A stretch of 40,125 nt of DNA from an uncultured Prevotellaceae bacterium (GCA_902762565.1 CACWOS010000022.1:1-40125); one strand, 5' to 3'; shown: positions 23,126-32,092, counted from the first letter of the stretch. Notes: generated by a model not told the origin, from the sequence alone. Numbers and translations: made by a program.

Positions 23126-25090
23126 ATGCTTGGATTATTATTGTTGACAATCGGATTGCAGGCCGACACCACCGTGAACCAGTCCCAACGGCTGGATGAG
23201 GTGGTGGTGGTCTCCCGCAAGCAGGGCGGCAAACGCTCTGCCAAGGGACAGGTAGCGTCTATCGACGAACACCTGTCGGAGTTGTCGCACGTCAATCTGG
23301 TACGACGTGGGTCATACGCTTGGGAGCCTGTGGTCAACAATATGCAGACCGAGCGTATATCCACCACCATCGACGGCATGAAGATATTCTATGCCTGCAC
23401 GGACAAGATGGATCCCGTGACGAGTTATGTGGAGAGCGGCAATCTGCAGAGCATCAGCCTGAATGCTGGACTGGACGGTAATCCACAGGCTACGGGGAAT
23501 ATCGGTGGTGCACTGGATTTGCGACTGAGAAAGGCGGGCTTTGACAATACCTCCTTTACAGCCACGGCAACGGCGGGCTACGAGACGAATGGTCACGTGC
23601 AAGTGTATGGTGCCGATGCTGCCTGGTCGTCGCATCGGTTCTATAGCAATGGTGGTGTGTTCTATCGTCATGCGGACAACTACAAAACGGGTGGAGCCAA
23701 GGAGTTGCCATTCTCACAGTTCCAGAAAGTCAATGCATTCGTGAATGGCGGTGTCAGACTGGCTGAGCATGATATGGCAGAGGCAACGTTCATCTTCGAC
23801 CGTGCCACTGACGTGGGCTATCCGGCTCTGAACATGGACGTGGCGAAGGCTGAGGCCTTCATTACCTCGCTGTCGTATAAACATCTGTTTCAGGACAGCC
23901 GACTGGAGTCGTGGGAGACGAAGGTGTACTACAATCACATCACTCACATCATGGACGACACGAAGCGCCCAGACGTTGCGATCCACATGGATATGCCAGG
24001 CAAAAGCTGGACGGCTGGTGCCTATTCACTGCTGACGGGTAGCTTTGGAAAACATACCGCACAGTTGAACATAGACAGTTACTACAATCGTCTATTTGCC
24101 GACATGACGATGTATCCTGGTGGTGCGGCTCCGATGTATATGGTGACGTGGCCCGATGTGGGAACTATGAATATCGGTGCTGCGCTGACGGACAACATTC
24201 ACCTCAGCAATGTGTCGACCTTGCGCCTTTCTGGTAAACTCTCTTGGCAACAACAACGTCTGAACAGCGAGGAGGGCTACAAAGCACTGAGCGTCTTTTT
24301 CCCTGGCATGGAGAATTATTACCACCAGACGACGGGTCGCATCGCTGCCAACTATCAATTGTCCACGGTCAATTCTCAGTTGTCAATCGGGGCTGGTTGG
24401 GGCAGCAGAGCACCCACGGTGACGGAGGCTTATGGCTATTATCTGAACAACACCTTCGATCAGTACGACTATATTGGTAATCCACGGCTAAAGAACGAGA
24501 GTGCCATTGAACTGAATGTTGCTTATCAACTTTCAATCCTCAACTTTCAACTTTCAACTGATATTAACGCGTTCTTCTTCTCGAACTACATCATCGGACA
24601 GTTTGAGAATCGCCTGAGTGCGATGACTGTCGGTGCCGAGGGCGTAAAGGTCTATGGCAACATCGATCACGCCACCATTGCCAATGCCTCACTGACTGCC
24701 AATTACAATATGAAGGTATCTAAACGCTCAGCGCTCAACTATCGACTCTCGCTGGGCTATGCCATAGGACGTGATGCCGATGGCGATGCCTTGCCTTTGA
24801 TATCACCTTTCAGCTATGACTTCCGACTGGCCTATGATTATCAGAAACTGCATGTACAGGCTGAGGTAAAGGGCAATACGCGTCAGGACACGTCTGGCAC
24901 TACATATGGTGAATCGCCTGCTGCTGCATGGACCGTACTAAACCTTTCTTCACAATACCAATTCTCGCAATTTACCCTGCGTGTGGGCATTGAGAATGTA
25001 TTCGACCGACTCTATGCCACCTATGCTGACTGGAACGATATTCCGCAAAAAGGACGCAATATTTTTGCGAGTTTAGAGTTTAAGATATAA
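23126..25090 (+). CDS. TonB-dependent outer-membrane receptor, copper-receptor-like
   Basis: The 654-residue receptor has a short signal sequence (about 14 residues), a TonB-box/plug start ('LDEVVVVSRKQGGKR'), a plug with 'ERISTTIDGMKIFYACTDKMDPVTSYVE' and a barrel ending in 'GRNIFASLEFKI'. Segments 'ATDVGYPALNMDVAKAEAF' and 'YYNHITHIMDD...HMDMPGKSWTAGAYSLL' recall the NosA/OprC-type copper receptors, which is my main reason for suggesting a metal ligand. Two stretches (about residues 409-421 and 467-479, YQLSTVNSQLS and YQLSILNFQLST) are encoded by heptamer repeats of the same kind as the intergenic spacers. The plain SusC-type N-terminal domain is absent. Confidence 0.75.
   Translation: MLGLLLLTIGLQADTTVNQSQRLDEVVVVSRKQGGKRSAKGQVASIDEHLSELSHVNLVRRGSYAWEPVVNNMQTERISTTIDGMKIFYACTDKMDPVTSYVESGNLQSISLNAGLDGNPQATGNIGGALDLRLRKAGFDNTSFTATATAGYETNGHVQVYGADAAWSSHRFYSNGGVFYRHADNYKTGGAKELPFSQFQKVNAFVNGGVRLAEHDMAEATFIFDRATDVGYPALNMDVAKAEAFITSLSYKHLFQDSRLESWETKVYYNHITHIMDDTKRPDVAIHMDMPGKSWTAGAYSLLTGSFGKHTAQLNIDSYYNRLFADMTMYPGGAAPMYMVTWPDVGTMNIGAALTDNIHLSNVSTLRLSGKLSWQQQRLNSEEGYKALSVFFPGMENYYHQTTGRIAANYQLSTVNSQLSIGAGWGSRAPTVTEAYGYYLNNTFDQYDYIGNPRLKNESAIELNVAYQLSILNFQLSTDINAFFFSNYIIGQFENRLSAMTVGAEGVKVYGNIDHATIANASLTANYNMKVSKRSALNYRLSLGYAIGRDADGDALPLISPFSYDFRLAYDYQKLHVQAEVKGNTRQDTSGTTYGESPAAAWTVLNLSSQYQFSQFTLRVGIENVFDRLYATYADWNDIPQKGRNIFASLEFKI
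24353..24390 (+). repeat. Heptamer-like repeat inside the TonB receptor gene (first)
   Basis: Units TCAATTG, TCCACGG, TCAATTC, TCAGTTG, TCAATCG; in frame, encodes QLSTVNSQLSI. Confidence 0.6.
24525..24560 (+). repeat. Heptamer repeat inside the TonB receptor gene (second)
   Basis: Units CAACTTT, CAATCCT, CAACTTT, CAACTTT, CAACTGA; in frame, encodes QLSILNFQLSTD. Confidence 0.75.
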
Positions 25091-25092
25091 GT

Positions 25093-26277
25093 ATGAAAAG
25101 AACATTGATATGGATTGGTGCACTCGTAGTGGGTGCTGTCTTGGGACTGTTGGGCTTGAATTGGCTCAACGAGGTCATGAATTTTGTGGCAACGGTATAT
25201 ACGCGATTGTTCCAATTGTTGGCAGTGCCTACCATTGTGCTGGCAGTGATTACCACCTTTGCCACGTTTGGTTCGAAAGGCTCAGGCAAGATTTTTGCCC
25301 ACACACTGACCTATACTTTGCTGACGACATTCGCTGCAGCAACTGTAGGCGCCGTACTCTATGTGCTCATCGCCCCAGGCAATCTGCCCTTAGAGGCTAT
25401 CAGTGAGCCATCTCAACCTTCCGACCTCGCCCCACAGACATCATACATCGACCATATTATCAGCATCGTGCCTAACAACATTGTAAAACCAGGTCTGGAA
25501 GGTAACGTGCTATCCTTGTTGCTGTTAGCCTTTGCCATTGGCTTCGGATTGTCAAAGTTGCCGGATTCAGAGAATAAGGCTGTGGTAGTAAAAGGACTGT
25601 TAGGACTGCAAGAATTGTTGTTCCTCTTAATCCGTGGGCTCATTTGGGCTTTGCCTTTAGGTATCGTGGCTTTCTCGGCACAGCTGGCTGCGCAGGTATC
25701 GGCAGGTGTGGTGGTCGATAGTATTGGTAAGTATGTGTTGGTTGTGTTGGGAGGCAATGTCGTCCAGTTCTTTATCATTCTGCCAATCTTCCTGTTGCTT
25801 CGAGGGCTGAACCCAGTTCATGTGCTGGGTCGGATGATGCCTGCCGTTCTGATGGCGTTGTTTACCAAGAGCAGTGCGGCCACTTTGCCTGTTACAATGG
25901 ACTCAGCAGAGAATCGCCTGGGCATTCGTAGCAAGGTGGCTCGTTTTGTCCTGCCCGTCTGCACCACGATTAATATGAACGGTTGTGCCGCCTTTATCCT
26001 TGTCACTTCGCTTTTTGTGATGCAGAATGGTGGCACACCTCTGACATGGACTACCATCCTGCTATGGATTGTAGTGTCCGTCATATCGGCTGTGGGTAAT
26101 GCCGGTGTCCCTATGGGTTGCTATTTCCTCACTCTCTCGCTCATGTCGGGCATCGGCGCCCCTGTCGCTATCTTAGGCATCATCCTGCCTATCTATACCA
26201 TCATCGACATGGTGGAAACAGCTGAGAATGTCTGGTCAGACTCGTGCGTTGCTGCTATGGTCAATCGCGATATATGA
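25093..26277 (+). CDS. Dicarboxylate/amino-acid:cation symporter (DAACS family)
   Basis: The 394-residue inner-membrane protein has about eight hydrophobic membrane segments and the family hallmarks: a serine-rich hairpin motif 'LFTKSSAATLPVTM' (about residues 256-269), 'TTINMNGCAAFI' (about 294-305, the NMDGT-like cation site) and 'GNAGVPMGCYFLTLSLMSGIGAP'. The family carries glutamate, aspartate, serine/threonine or cystine with sodium or protons. Its start is 2 nt after the TonB receptor stop, so it is cotranslated with the uptake operon. If the poly-Cys leader senses cysteine, a cystine or related amino acid would be an attractive substrate, but the sequence does not prove it. Confidence 0.82.
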   Translation: MKRTLIWIGALVVGAVLGLLGLNWLNEVMNFVATVYTRLFQLLAVPTIVLAVITTFATFGSKGSGKIFAHTLTYTLLTTFAAATVGAVLYVLIAPGNLPLEAISEPSQPSDLAPQTSYIDHIISIVPNNIVKPGLEGNVLSLLLLAFAIGFGLSKLPDSENKAVVVKGLLGLQELLFLLIRGLIWALPLGIVAFSAQLAAQVSAGVVVDSIGKYVLVVLGGNVVQFFIILPIFLLLRGLNPVHVLGRMMPAVLMALFTKSSAATLPVTMDSAENRLGIRSKVARFVLPVCTTINMNGCAAFILVTSLFVMQNGGTPLTWTTILLWIVVSVISAVGNAGVPMGCYFLTLSLMSGIGAPVAILGIILPIYTIIDMVETAENVWSDSCVAAMVNRDI

Positions 26278-26301
26278 TATCAGGTCGCATAGCGAGACAG
26301 G

Positions 26302-27414
26302 CTATTTCAGCAGGTGATAGGTTCCTCCGGCCAATGGTTTGATAATACCCTTCATCTCTAATGAGAAGAGAAGAGCTGTTAGTTGACCAATAGGAATGTT
26401 CGTCTTAACACTGATGATGTTAAGTTGCAAGTCGTTGGTCTGCTGTAAGAGACTGACCACTTGCTGCTCTTCAGGTGTGAGGTCTGGGAACAGCTGGCGC
26501 TCAATGGCTTCTGGCTTTTGCTGAACAGTTTGCCATCCCATATTCTCTATCAGGTCTTCAGCACAGGTAATGAGTGCTGCCGTGTTGTTTCGAATCATCT
26601 TGTTGCAGCCCTCGCTATATGGCATCCCTATAGCCCCGGGGAATGCATAGACGTCGCGACCATACTCTTGGGCGATGCGACAGGTAATGAGGCCTCCGCC
26701 TTTGATGGCACTCTCGACGAGAATGGTAGCATCTGAGATGCCTGCCACGATACGGTTGCGCTGGCGGAAATTATTGGGTAGTGCCTCTGTCTGACTCATA
26801 TACTCCGTGAGCAGGCCTCCCTGCTTCAGCATGTTGGCGGCAATGTCGCGATGGGCATGTGGATAAATCTGGTCGAGTCCGTGAGCCAGCACGCCTACCG
26901 TCTCGAAGCCCTGCTGAAGGGCATTGCTATGTGCACAGACATCGATGCCGTATGCTAGGCCACTGACAATCAATACCTGTGGACACATGGTGCGCAAGTC
27001 GGCGATGAAGCGTCGTATCAAGTCCTGTCCGTAGGTCGTGCAATGGCGTGTACCCACGATATTCAGCACATAGCGTTGGTTGAGGTCGGCACTACCTTTA
27101 TAATAGAGGAGTAGGGGAGCGTCGGGACATTCGCTGAGCCGTTGGGGATAGTCAGCATCGCCCAGGGTCAGGACACGGATGTTGTTCTTGGTGACGAATG
27201 CCATTTCGGCAGCAGCCCGTTTCAGTGCATCGTCCCAGTTTTTCATCGCTTCGCGCAGACGGGGTGTCGTGTCAGGCACCACATCGCCAATATCGTTGCG
27301 ATGGTCGTAAACCGCCATGGCGCTACCCAATGTCTGATAGAGCTGTAAGGCCATCTGCTGGTTGAAGCCCGTCATGCGGGTCAGTGCTATCGCGTAGTAT
27401 GTTTCGTCGTTCAT
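26302..27414 (-). CDS. dprA: DNA-processing protein DprA
   Basis: The 370-residue protein loads RecA onto incoming single-stranded DNA in natural transformation. It has an N-terminal helical region (1-85) and the Rossmann-like DprA core: 'VLNIVGTRHCTTYG' (about 115-128), 'IVSGLAYGIDVCAHSNAL', 'GVLAHGLDQIYPHAHRDIA', 'LPNNFRQRNRIVAGIS' and 'ESAIKGGGLITCRIAQEYGRDVYAFPGA'. A C-terminal winged-helix-like domain follows (about 308-370). Its start overlaps the thioesterase stop by 4 nt (ATGA), so it is translationally coupled. It converges on the symporter gene with 24 nt between. Confidence 0.94.
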   Translation of the reverse strand: MNDETYYAIALTRMTGFNQQMALQLYQTLGSAMAVYDHRNDIGDVVPDTTPRLREAMKNWDDALKRAAAEMAFVTKNNIRVLTLGDADYPQRLSECPDAPLLLYYKGSADLNQRYVLNIVGTRHCTTYGQDLIRRFIADLRTMCPQVLIVSGLAYGIDVCAHSNALQQGFETVGVLAHGLDQIYPHAHRDIAANMLKQGGLLTEYMSQTEALPNNFRQRNRIVAGISDATILVESAIKGGGLITCRIAQEYGRDVYAFPGAIGMPYSEGCNKMIRNNTAALITCAEDLIENMGWQTVQQKPEAIERQLFPDLTPEEQQVVSLLQQTNDLQLNIISVKTNIPIGQLTALLFSLEMKGIIKPLAGGTYHLLK

Positions 27415-27809
27415 AGATAGGCTGAAAATGCTTGGTTGTAGTCTTCACTGTCGCTTAGTCGTCCGTTGATAAGACACACCAGCGTGATGTCGCCACGGAA
27501 ACAGAGGGCTTCATCGCTGGCACGGAAGATGTCCTGATGGAACACGTACTTGATGCCTTGCTTCTCAAGCCACAGGCGCGAAATGAACTCGTCATCGCAA
27601 CGTAAGGGTGTCTTGAACTGTAGATTCATGCGGGCAACTACGGCATCAACACCTTTTTCGTGCATCTCGGCAAATGAGAGTCCGCACGTCTTCAGAAACA
27701 AATGACGGGTATGCTCAGTGTAGTGGAGGTAGTTGGCATTGTTCACAATGCCTTCGATGTCGCACTCGTAGTCGCGTACCTCCATGCGGGTTTCAAAACA
27801 GTATTTCAT
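27411..27809 (-). CDS. Acyl-CoA thioesterase, 4HBT hotdog fold
   Basis: The 132-residue protein has the hotdog-fold thioesterase pattern: 'FETRMEVRDYECDIEGIVNNANYLHYTEHTRHLFL' with the catalytic-type Asp17 followed by the 'GIVNNANYLHY' loop, then 'DAVVARMNLQFKTPLRCDDEFISRLWL'. It resembles YbgC/FcbC-type enzymes that hydrolyse acyl-CoA. The substrate is unknown. It precedes dprA with a 4-nt overlap. Confidence 0.85.
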   Translation of the reverse strand: MKYCFETRMEVRDYECDIEGIVNNANYLHYTEHTRHLFLKTCGLSFAEMHEKGVDAVVARMNLQFKTPLRCDDEFISRLWLEKQGIKYVFHQDIFRASDEALCFRGDITLVCLINGRLSDSEDYNQAFSAYL

Positions 27810-27810
27810 T

Positions 27811-27856
27811 GACTATCACTATTCACTATTCACTATTCACTATTCACTATTCACTA
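27811..27856 (-). repeat. Heptamer spacer (TAGTGAA units on the coding strand)
   Basis: Five exact copies (plus-strand CACTATT, 27817-27851) and a partial one fill the gap before the thioesterase start. Each sense unit contains TAG and TGA. A perfect hairpin GCGAAGCG/CGCTTCGC (27857-27864/27870-27877) abuts it, with the stop codon of the upstream gene in its loop. Confidence 0.9.
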
Positions 27857-27865
27857 GCGAAGCGC

Positions 27866-29164
27866 TTATCGCTTCGCGCGCAGGTATTCGTAACCTATAC
27901 GACAGCGCAGGCAGTCCTTTTTGTCGCAATATTCCTTCTTTAACTGGATAAGCGCCTGTGAGTCGCCTGCCGACTTCACCGTGAGACCACACTCCTGCCA
28001 CATACGGATGATGTGATTGTTTTCAGCCTTCAGTTGTTCGAGGAAGTCGAAGGCCCGGTCACATAGCTCTTCGCGACAGGTTTGACGCCCGTAGGCGAAG
28101 AGTAGGGGAATGCAGGTGTTGATGATCAACAGGTTGATGGAGAACGGCGACAGGTGCTTGGCATTGCTGGTGCTCTCTGAACCGAACGTATAGTGGGTTT
28201 CCCAATATGGTGTCACCTGCGTACGCATCTTCTGGCTTAGGCTGATGACGTCGGGGCATTCTATCAACTCTGAAAGTCCTGCCTTGCGCATGTAGTAGAG
28301 GTTGGCCAACTGGGCTATACGGATATGCGGGAAGTTCTGGGGACGCAGGCGGAGGAAACGCCACAATTGGGCGTTCATGGGCTGCAACTGGAACTTATGG
28401 GCCAGATACTGGTATTCGTTGCGCAACTTGGCAAAAAATCCCTCGTTCAGTGCCTGTTGCTGATAGCGTTCAGGAATGGTGTTAAGCTCCAAGAGTCCGG
28501 CCTGTCCCATGAAGATAGCCTCAATCTGAAATAGGTCGTCGCGATGCTTGCCAACGGCACTCAAGGGAATATGACGGGCCCACTCCTCGAAGGCATCGCC
28601 ATTGATGCCAAAGCCATAGTTGCGTGCCAGTGTCTGAAAATAGGCCTCCTCCCATGATCCGTCACGTTCTTTGACACGCTGTAAGATTGCGATAGTCTTT
28701 TGCTCCAATCGCTCCGTCTGCAATGCTGCCATCCACGAATGAATGACAAGTGGTGTCAGAGTAGGGATAATCTTATAGCAGGGTGGATACTGGTCGGTCT
28801 TCAGCAGTTCCTCGTAGTTCTGCAGGACTGATGGTGGAACCTGTAGCACCATTTGAGGTACAAAATGGCCCTCCAGCGTCTGTACGTCACGGTCGGCTTC
28901 GCCCACAACGTGTAGTACCACGTTATTATAATGTTCGTCCTTGTCGTGACCGTGTTGGTACCAGTGCGACGAACGGTCGTGAATCTCGACATTGCCTGCC
29001 CATTCGATGCCGTTAATCTTCACCTTGGCATTGAAGAAGTCAGGACCGGCGTTGTGGTTGTGTAGGCCTGGGTCGATAACTTCCACACGACGACCGTCAG
29101 TGGTCTGCAGGTCGCCAATCGGCCACATCTTATGTTTCCAGCAATAGTGCAGTAATTGTTCCAT
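27866..29164 (-). CDS. DUF2851 family protein
   Basis: The 432-residue protein is a typical Bacteroidetes DUF2851 member: 'MEQLLHYCWKHKMWPIGDLQTTDGRRVEVIDPGLHNHNAGPDFFNAKV' at the N-terminus and 'WAGNVEIHDRSSHWYQHGHDKDEHYNNVVLHVV' (about residues 57-88). This His/Asp-rich start looks like a metal-dependent enzyme, but no function is established as far as I know. The C-terminus has four close cysteines (EYCDKKDCLRCRIGYEYL), which could bind zinc. I choose ATG 29164, 4 nt after the peptidase stop, because the longer frame would overlap that gene. It lies in a four-gene operon ending with dprA. Confidence 0.8.
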   Translation of the reverse strand: MEQLLHYCWKHKMWPIGDLQTTDGRRVEVIDPGLHNHNAGPDFFNAKVKINGIEWAGNVEIHDRSSHWYQHGHDKDEHYNNVVLHVVGEADRDVQTLEGHFVPQMVLQVPPSVLQNYEELLKTDQYPPCYKIIPTLTPLVIHSWMAALQTERLEQKTIAILQRVKERDGSWEEAYFQTLARNYGFGINGDAFEEWARHIPLSAVGKHRDDLFQIEAIFMGQAGLLELNTIPERYQQQALNEGFFAKLRNEYQYLAHKFQLQPMNAQLWRFLRLRPQNFPHIRIAQLANLYYMRKAGLSELIECPDVISLSQKMRTQVTPYWETHYTFGSESTSNAKHLSPFSINLLIINTCIPLLFAYGRQTCREELCDRAFDFLEQLKAENNHIIRMWQECGLTVKSAGDSQALIQLKKEYCDKKDCLRCRIGYEYLRAKR

Positions 29165-29168
29165 AGTG

Positions 29169-30377
29169 CTATAAGATAAGTTGCTGCATGTGTTCCGGTG
29201 CAAATAGCTGTTGGGCCACATCCTGTAACTGTGGTGCCGTGATGGCGTCTATTTGTTCAATCAGTTCTTCAAGGCTACGCTCCTTGCCGTAGTGCAGGAA
29301 GTGTTTGGCCATATCGAGTGCAAACTGTTCGCGATTGTCTGCAGCAATGGTAAGCTGTCCTTTGAGTTGCCGCTTGGCAGCACTGAACTGTCGCTCTGTG
29401 AGTGGTGACTGCATCATGCGGTCTAGTTCGCGACGTACTAGTCGGATGCAACGCTTCACATCGTGATGGTCGCAACCGAAGTAGACGCTCCATACACCTG
29501 TATCGCTGTAGCTGGCCATCGAACTCTCGACGGTATAGACCAGTCCGTGCTGTTCGCGTAGCTTCAGATTCAGGCGGGCATTCATACCTGGTCCACCCAA
29601 GATGTTGTTCAGCAGGAAGAGTGGCATGCGCCTAGGATCGTTATAGCCGAACGATTGGCAGCCTAGCATGACGTGGGCCTGATGATGCTCTTGAGGGGTC
29701 AGCGATGCGTGATAACTGTTGAGTGGTATGTCTTGCTGATGAGGCCGCTGTTTACAATAGTCTTTCGATTCCAGCGTCTTCACCAAACGCACAAAGTTTA
29801 CGTCGCCGTAGACAAAGAAAATGGCATTGTCAGGGCGATAGTATCGCTGGGTAAAATGAAGCGCGTGTTGCGAGGTAAAGCTTTGAACCTGCTCACGCGT
29901 ACCTAGTATATTATGTCCTAAGGGGTGGCCTTTGAACAGTTGGTTTTCAAAGATGTCGTAGATCAGTTCGGCAGGCGTGTCGTTGTAGCTCTCTATCTCG
30001 TCACAGATGACGTCCACTTCGCGTTCAACCTCGTGCTGGGGGTACTGACTGTAAAAGACGATGTCTGTCAATAGGTCAACGGCACGGGAGAAATGTTCTT
30101 TTTGGATAGCAGCATAGAAGGTGGTGTCTTCCTTATTCGTAAAAGCATTCAGGTCGCCACCAACACTCTCCAGACAGTTCAGTATCTGGATGGCTGACCG
30201 GCGACTGGTGCCTTTGAAGCTCATGTGTTCGCAGAAATGGGCCACACCCTCTTCGCCTGCCATCTCATGACGCGAACCAGCAGCAATACCGATGCCGCAA
30301 TACACCACAGGCGATGGTGACGACAAATGGATGATGCGTAGACCGTTGGACAGTGTTGCTGTATTGTAATTCTTCAT
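29169..30377 (-). CDS. M16-family zinc peptidase
   Basis: The 402-residue protein has the inverted zinc motif HFCEH in 'GVAHFCEHMSFKGTSRRSA' and the distal glutamate region 'DVICDEIESYNDTPAEL', as in insulinase-type and mitochondrial-processing-type peptidases. It continues with the substrate-side 'GPGMNARLNLKLREQHGLVYTVESSM'. Start ATG 30377 (MKNYNTATLSNGLRI) matches the family N-terminus; the longer frame from 30446 reads through the promoter. No signal peptide is seen, so it is probably cytoplasmic. It heads the operon. Confidence 0.9.
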   Translation of the reverse strand: MKNYNTATLSNGLRIIHLSSPSPVVYCGIGIAAGSRHEMAGEEGVAHFCEHMSFKGTSRRSAIQILNCLESVGGDLNAFTNKEDTTFYAAIQKEHFSRAVDLLTDIVFYSQYPQHEVEREVDVICDEIESYNDTPAELIYDIFENQLFKGHPLGHNILGTREQVQSFTSQHALHFTQRYYRPDNAIFFVYGDVNFVRLVKTLESKDYCKQRPHQQDIPLNSYHASLTPQEHHQAHVMLGCQSFGYNDPRRMPLFLLNNILGGPGMNARLNLKLREQHGLVYTVESSMASYSDTGVWSVYFGCDHHDVKRCIRLVRRELDRMMQSPLTERQFSAAKRQLKGQLTIAADNREQFALDMAKHFLHYGKERSLEELIEQIDAITAPQLQDVAQQLFAPEHMQQLIL

Positions 30378-30385
30378 TTCGATTG

Positions 30386-30393
30386 CAAAGGTA
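30386..30393 (-). promoter_or_regulatory. Probable -7 element for the peptidase operon
   Basis: The minus strand reads TACCTTTG, nine bases upstream of the ATG. No clear -33 TTG lies at the right distance. It would give a very short leader and is divergent from the kinase promoter. Confidence 0.4.
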
Positions 30394-30413
30394 ATAAAAA
30401 AGATTAAAATCTT

Positions 30414-30443
30414 TTGTTCTGCTCTCAACTTTTCGTAATTTTG
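30414..30443 (+). promoter_or_regulatory. Promoter of the kinase-Nudix operon
   Basis: TTG (30414-30416), 19 nt, then TAATTTTG (30436-30443). The ATG is at 30461. Confidence 0.6.
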
Positions 30444-30460
30444 CACGAAAAATATGGATT

Positions 30461-31405
30461 ATGCGTAAGGTAATAGGAATAGGAGAGACCGTACTAGACA
30501 TTATTTTCCGTGACAATCAGCCCATCAGTGCCCTGCCTGGTGGCAGTACATTCAATGCCATCATCTCGTTGGGACGGGCAGGTGTCACCACAGGTTTTAT
30601 CAGTGAGACGGGTAACGACCGTGTGGGTCGCTTGATAACGAGTTTCTTGGAACAGAACGGTTGCTCGTCGTCGAGCGTCTGTGTATATCCGGACACGAAG
30701 TCGCCATTGTCGCTGGCCTTTCTGAATGAGAAGAACGATGCTGACTACGTCTTTTATAAGGATCATCCCAACGACCGCCTTGAATTCCAGTATCCAGACA
30801 TAGAACCTGACGACATCGTGCTCTTCGGTTCTTACTATGCCCTGAATCCTGTTATCCGCAAACAAGTCTACGAATTCCTGCAATATGCCCATGAACATGG
30901 GGCTATCCTTTACTACGACGTCAATTTTCGTGCTTCCCATCAGAATGAGGCTATGCGACTGCGTGCCAACCTGCTGGAGAACTTTGAATTGGCAGACATC
31001 GTGCGTGGCTCATCGGAAGACTTCGACATACTCTTCCATAAGACGGATGCTGCGGCCATCTACCGCTCTGAAATCCAGTTCTATACCCAACAGTTCATCT
31101 ATACACATGCTGCAGAGCCCATTGAATTGTTCAGCACGGGCGGCTTCCGTAAGCAGTATCCTATTGAGCCTATCCAGACGGTAAGTACTATTGGTGCGGG
31201 TGATAATTTCAATGCTGGATTCTTGTTTGGGCTGATTCGTGACAGCATCACGCGTGAACAACTGCAACAGGGACTGAACGAACAACAGTGGGACCGTCTG
31301 ATTGCCTCTGGCCAACAGTTCTCTGCCGAGGTCTGCGCTAGCCTTCAAAACTATGTGTCACCCGAATTCGGTATAGCCCATCGCAACGAACTACAATCCG
31401 TGTAA
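30461..31405 (+). CDS. PfkB-family carbohydrate kinase
   Basis: The 314-residue cytoplasmic kinase shows the ribokinase-type features: 'GIGETVLDIIF' at the start, 'LPGGSTFNAIISLGRAGVTTGFI' (about residues 25-47), and the anion-hole/catalytic motif 'TIGAGDNFNAGFLFG' (about 244-258) with the catalytic Asp. It resembles fructokinases, but the substrate cannot be assigned from sequence alone. It is followed after 38 nt by the Nudix gene. Confidence 0.88.
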   Translation: MRKVIGIGETVLDIIFRDNQPISALPGGSTFNAIISLGRAGVTTGFISETGNDRVGRLITSFLEQNGCSSSSVCVYPDTKSPLSLAFLNEKNDADYVFYKDHPNDRLEFQYPDIEPDDIVLFGSYYALNPVIRKQVYEFLQYAHEHGAILYYDVNFRASHQNEAMRLRANLLENFELADIVRGSSEDFDILFHKTDAAAIYRSEIQFYTQQFIYTHAAEPIELFSTGGFRKQYPIEPIQTVSTIGAGDNFNAGFLFGLIRDSITREQLQQGLNEQQWDRLIASGQQFSAEVCASLQNYVSPEFGIAHRNELQSV

Positions 31406-31430
31406 TCTGTATAATCCGTGTTCGAAATAA
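31399..31430 (+). repeat. ATCCGTGTA-type spacer repeat
   Basis: Imperfect copies AATCCGTGT, AATCTGTAT, AATCCGTGT span the end of the kinase gene and the gap. A related sequence occurs at 37430-37462. Confidence 0.6.
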
Positions 31431-31443
31431 AGATATTAGCGTA

Positions 31444-31989
31444 ATGTCTCATCCATTAGATAAATTCGTGTTTTGTCCTGTCTGTGGCAGCTCCCGCTTT
31501 GAGGTCAATAACTTCAAAAGCAAGCATTGTCAGGACTGTGGTTTTACGTATTATGCCAACCCATGTTCTGCTACAGCGGCCTTTATCGTCAACGACCAAG
31601 AGGAGATGCTCGTGGTTCGGCGCGCTAAGGAACCGGCTAAGGGAACCCTTGACCTGCCAGGTGGTTTCGTGGATATGTATGAGACGGTGGAGGAAGGCAT
31701 GCGTCGCGAAATCAAAGAGGAAACGGGACTCGACGTCACTGACATCCAGTATCTCTTTTCCTCACCTAATGTCTATGAATATAGCGGTATGGGCGTCCAT
31801 ACCCTTGATATGGACTTCCTGGTTCCTGTTCATGGCGACGTCCCGCCCATCAAGGCTGCCGACGATGCCGCTGAGGCTCTATGGATTCCCATCCGTGATG
31901 TGAATCCCGCAGAGTTCGGCCTTACCAGCATCCGCAATGCCGTCATCCGATTCCTGAAGATGATGTCAAAACACCAAGAAAAAGCATAG
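31444..31989 (+). CDS. Nudix hydrolase with N-terminal zinc ribbon
   Basis: The 181-residue protein begins with a zinc ribbon ('FCPVCGSSRFEVNNFKSKHCQDCGF', four cysteines), followed by a Nudix domain with a complete Nudix box 'GGFVDMYETVEEGMRREIKEETGL' (about residues 75-98). Such enzymes hydrolyse nucleoside-diphosphate derivatives such as NADH or nucleotide sugars. The substrate here is unknown. It is the second gene of the kinase operon. Confidence 0.88.
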   Translation: MSHPLDKFVFCPVCGSSRFEVNNFKSKHCQDCGFTYYANPCSATAAFIVNDQEEMLVVRRAKEPAKGTLDLPGGFVDMYETVEEGMRREIKEETGLDVTDIQYLFSSPNVYEYSGMGVHTLDMDFLVPVHGDVPPIKAADDAAEALWIPIRDVNPAEFGLTSIRNAVIRFLKMMSKHQEKA

Positions 31990-32057
31990 TTTTTTCATGA
32001 AAAGAAGTCCTAATCAAGAAAAAAAGGGTTAAAAAGAACATTTTTTTTGTTTTTTTT

Positions 32058-32087
32058 TTGGAATTTAAAAAATTATTCCTATCTTTG
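32058..32087 (+). promoter_or_regulatory. Promoter of the surface-protein operon
   Basis: TTG (32058-32060), 19 nt, then TATCTTTG (32080-32087). The first gene starts at 32615, so the leader is about 520 nt. Confidence 0.65.
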
Positions 32088-32092
32088 CACTC

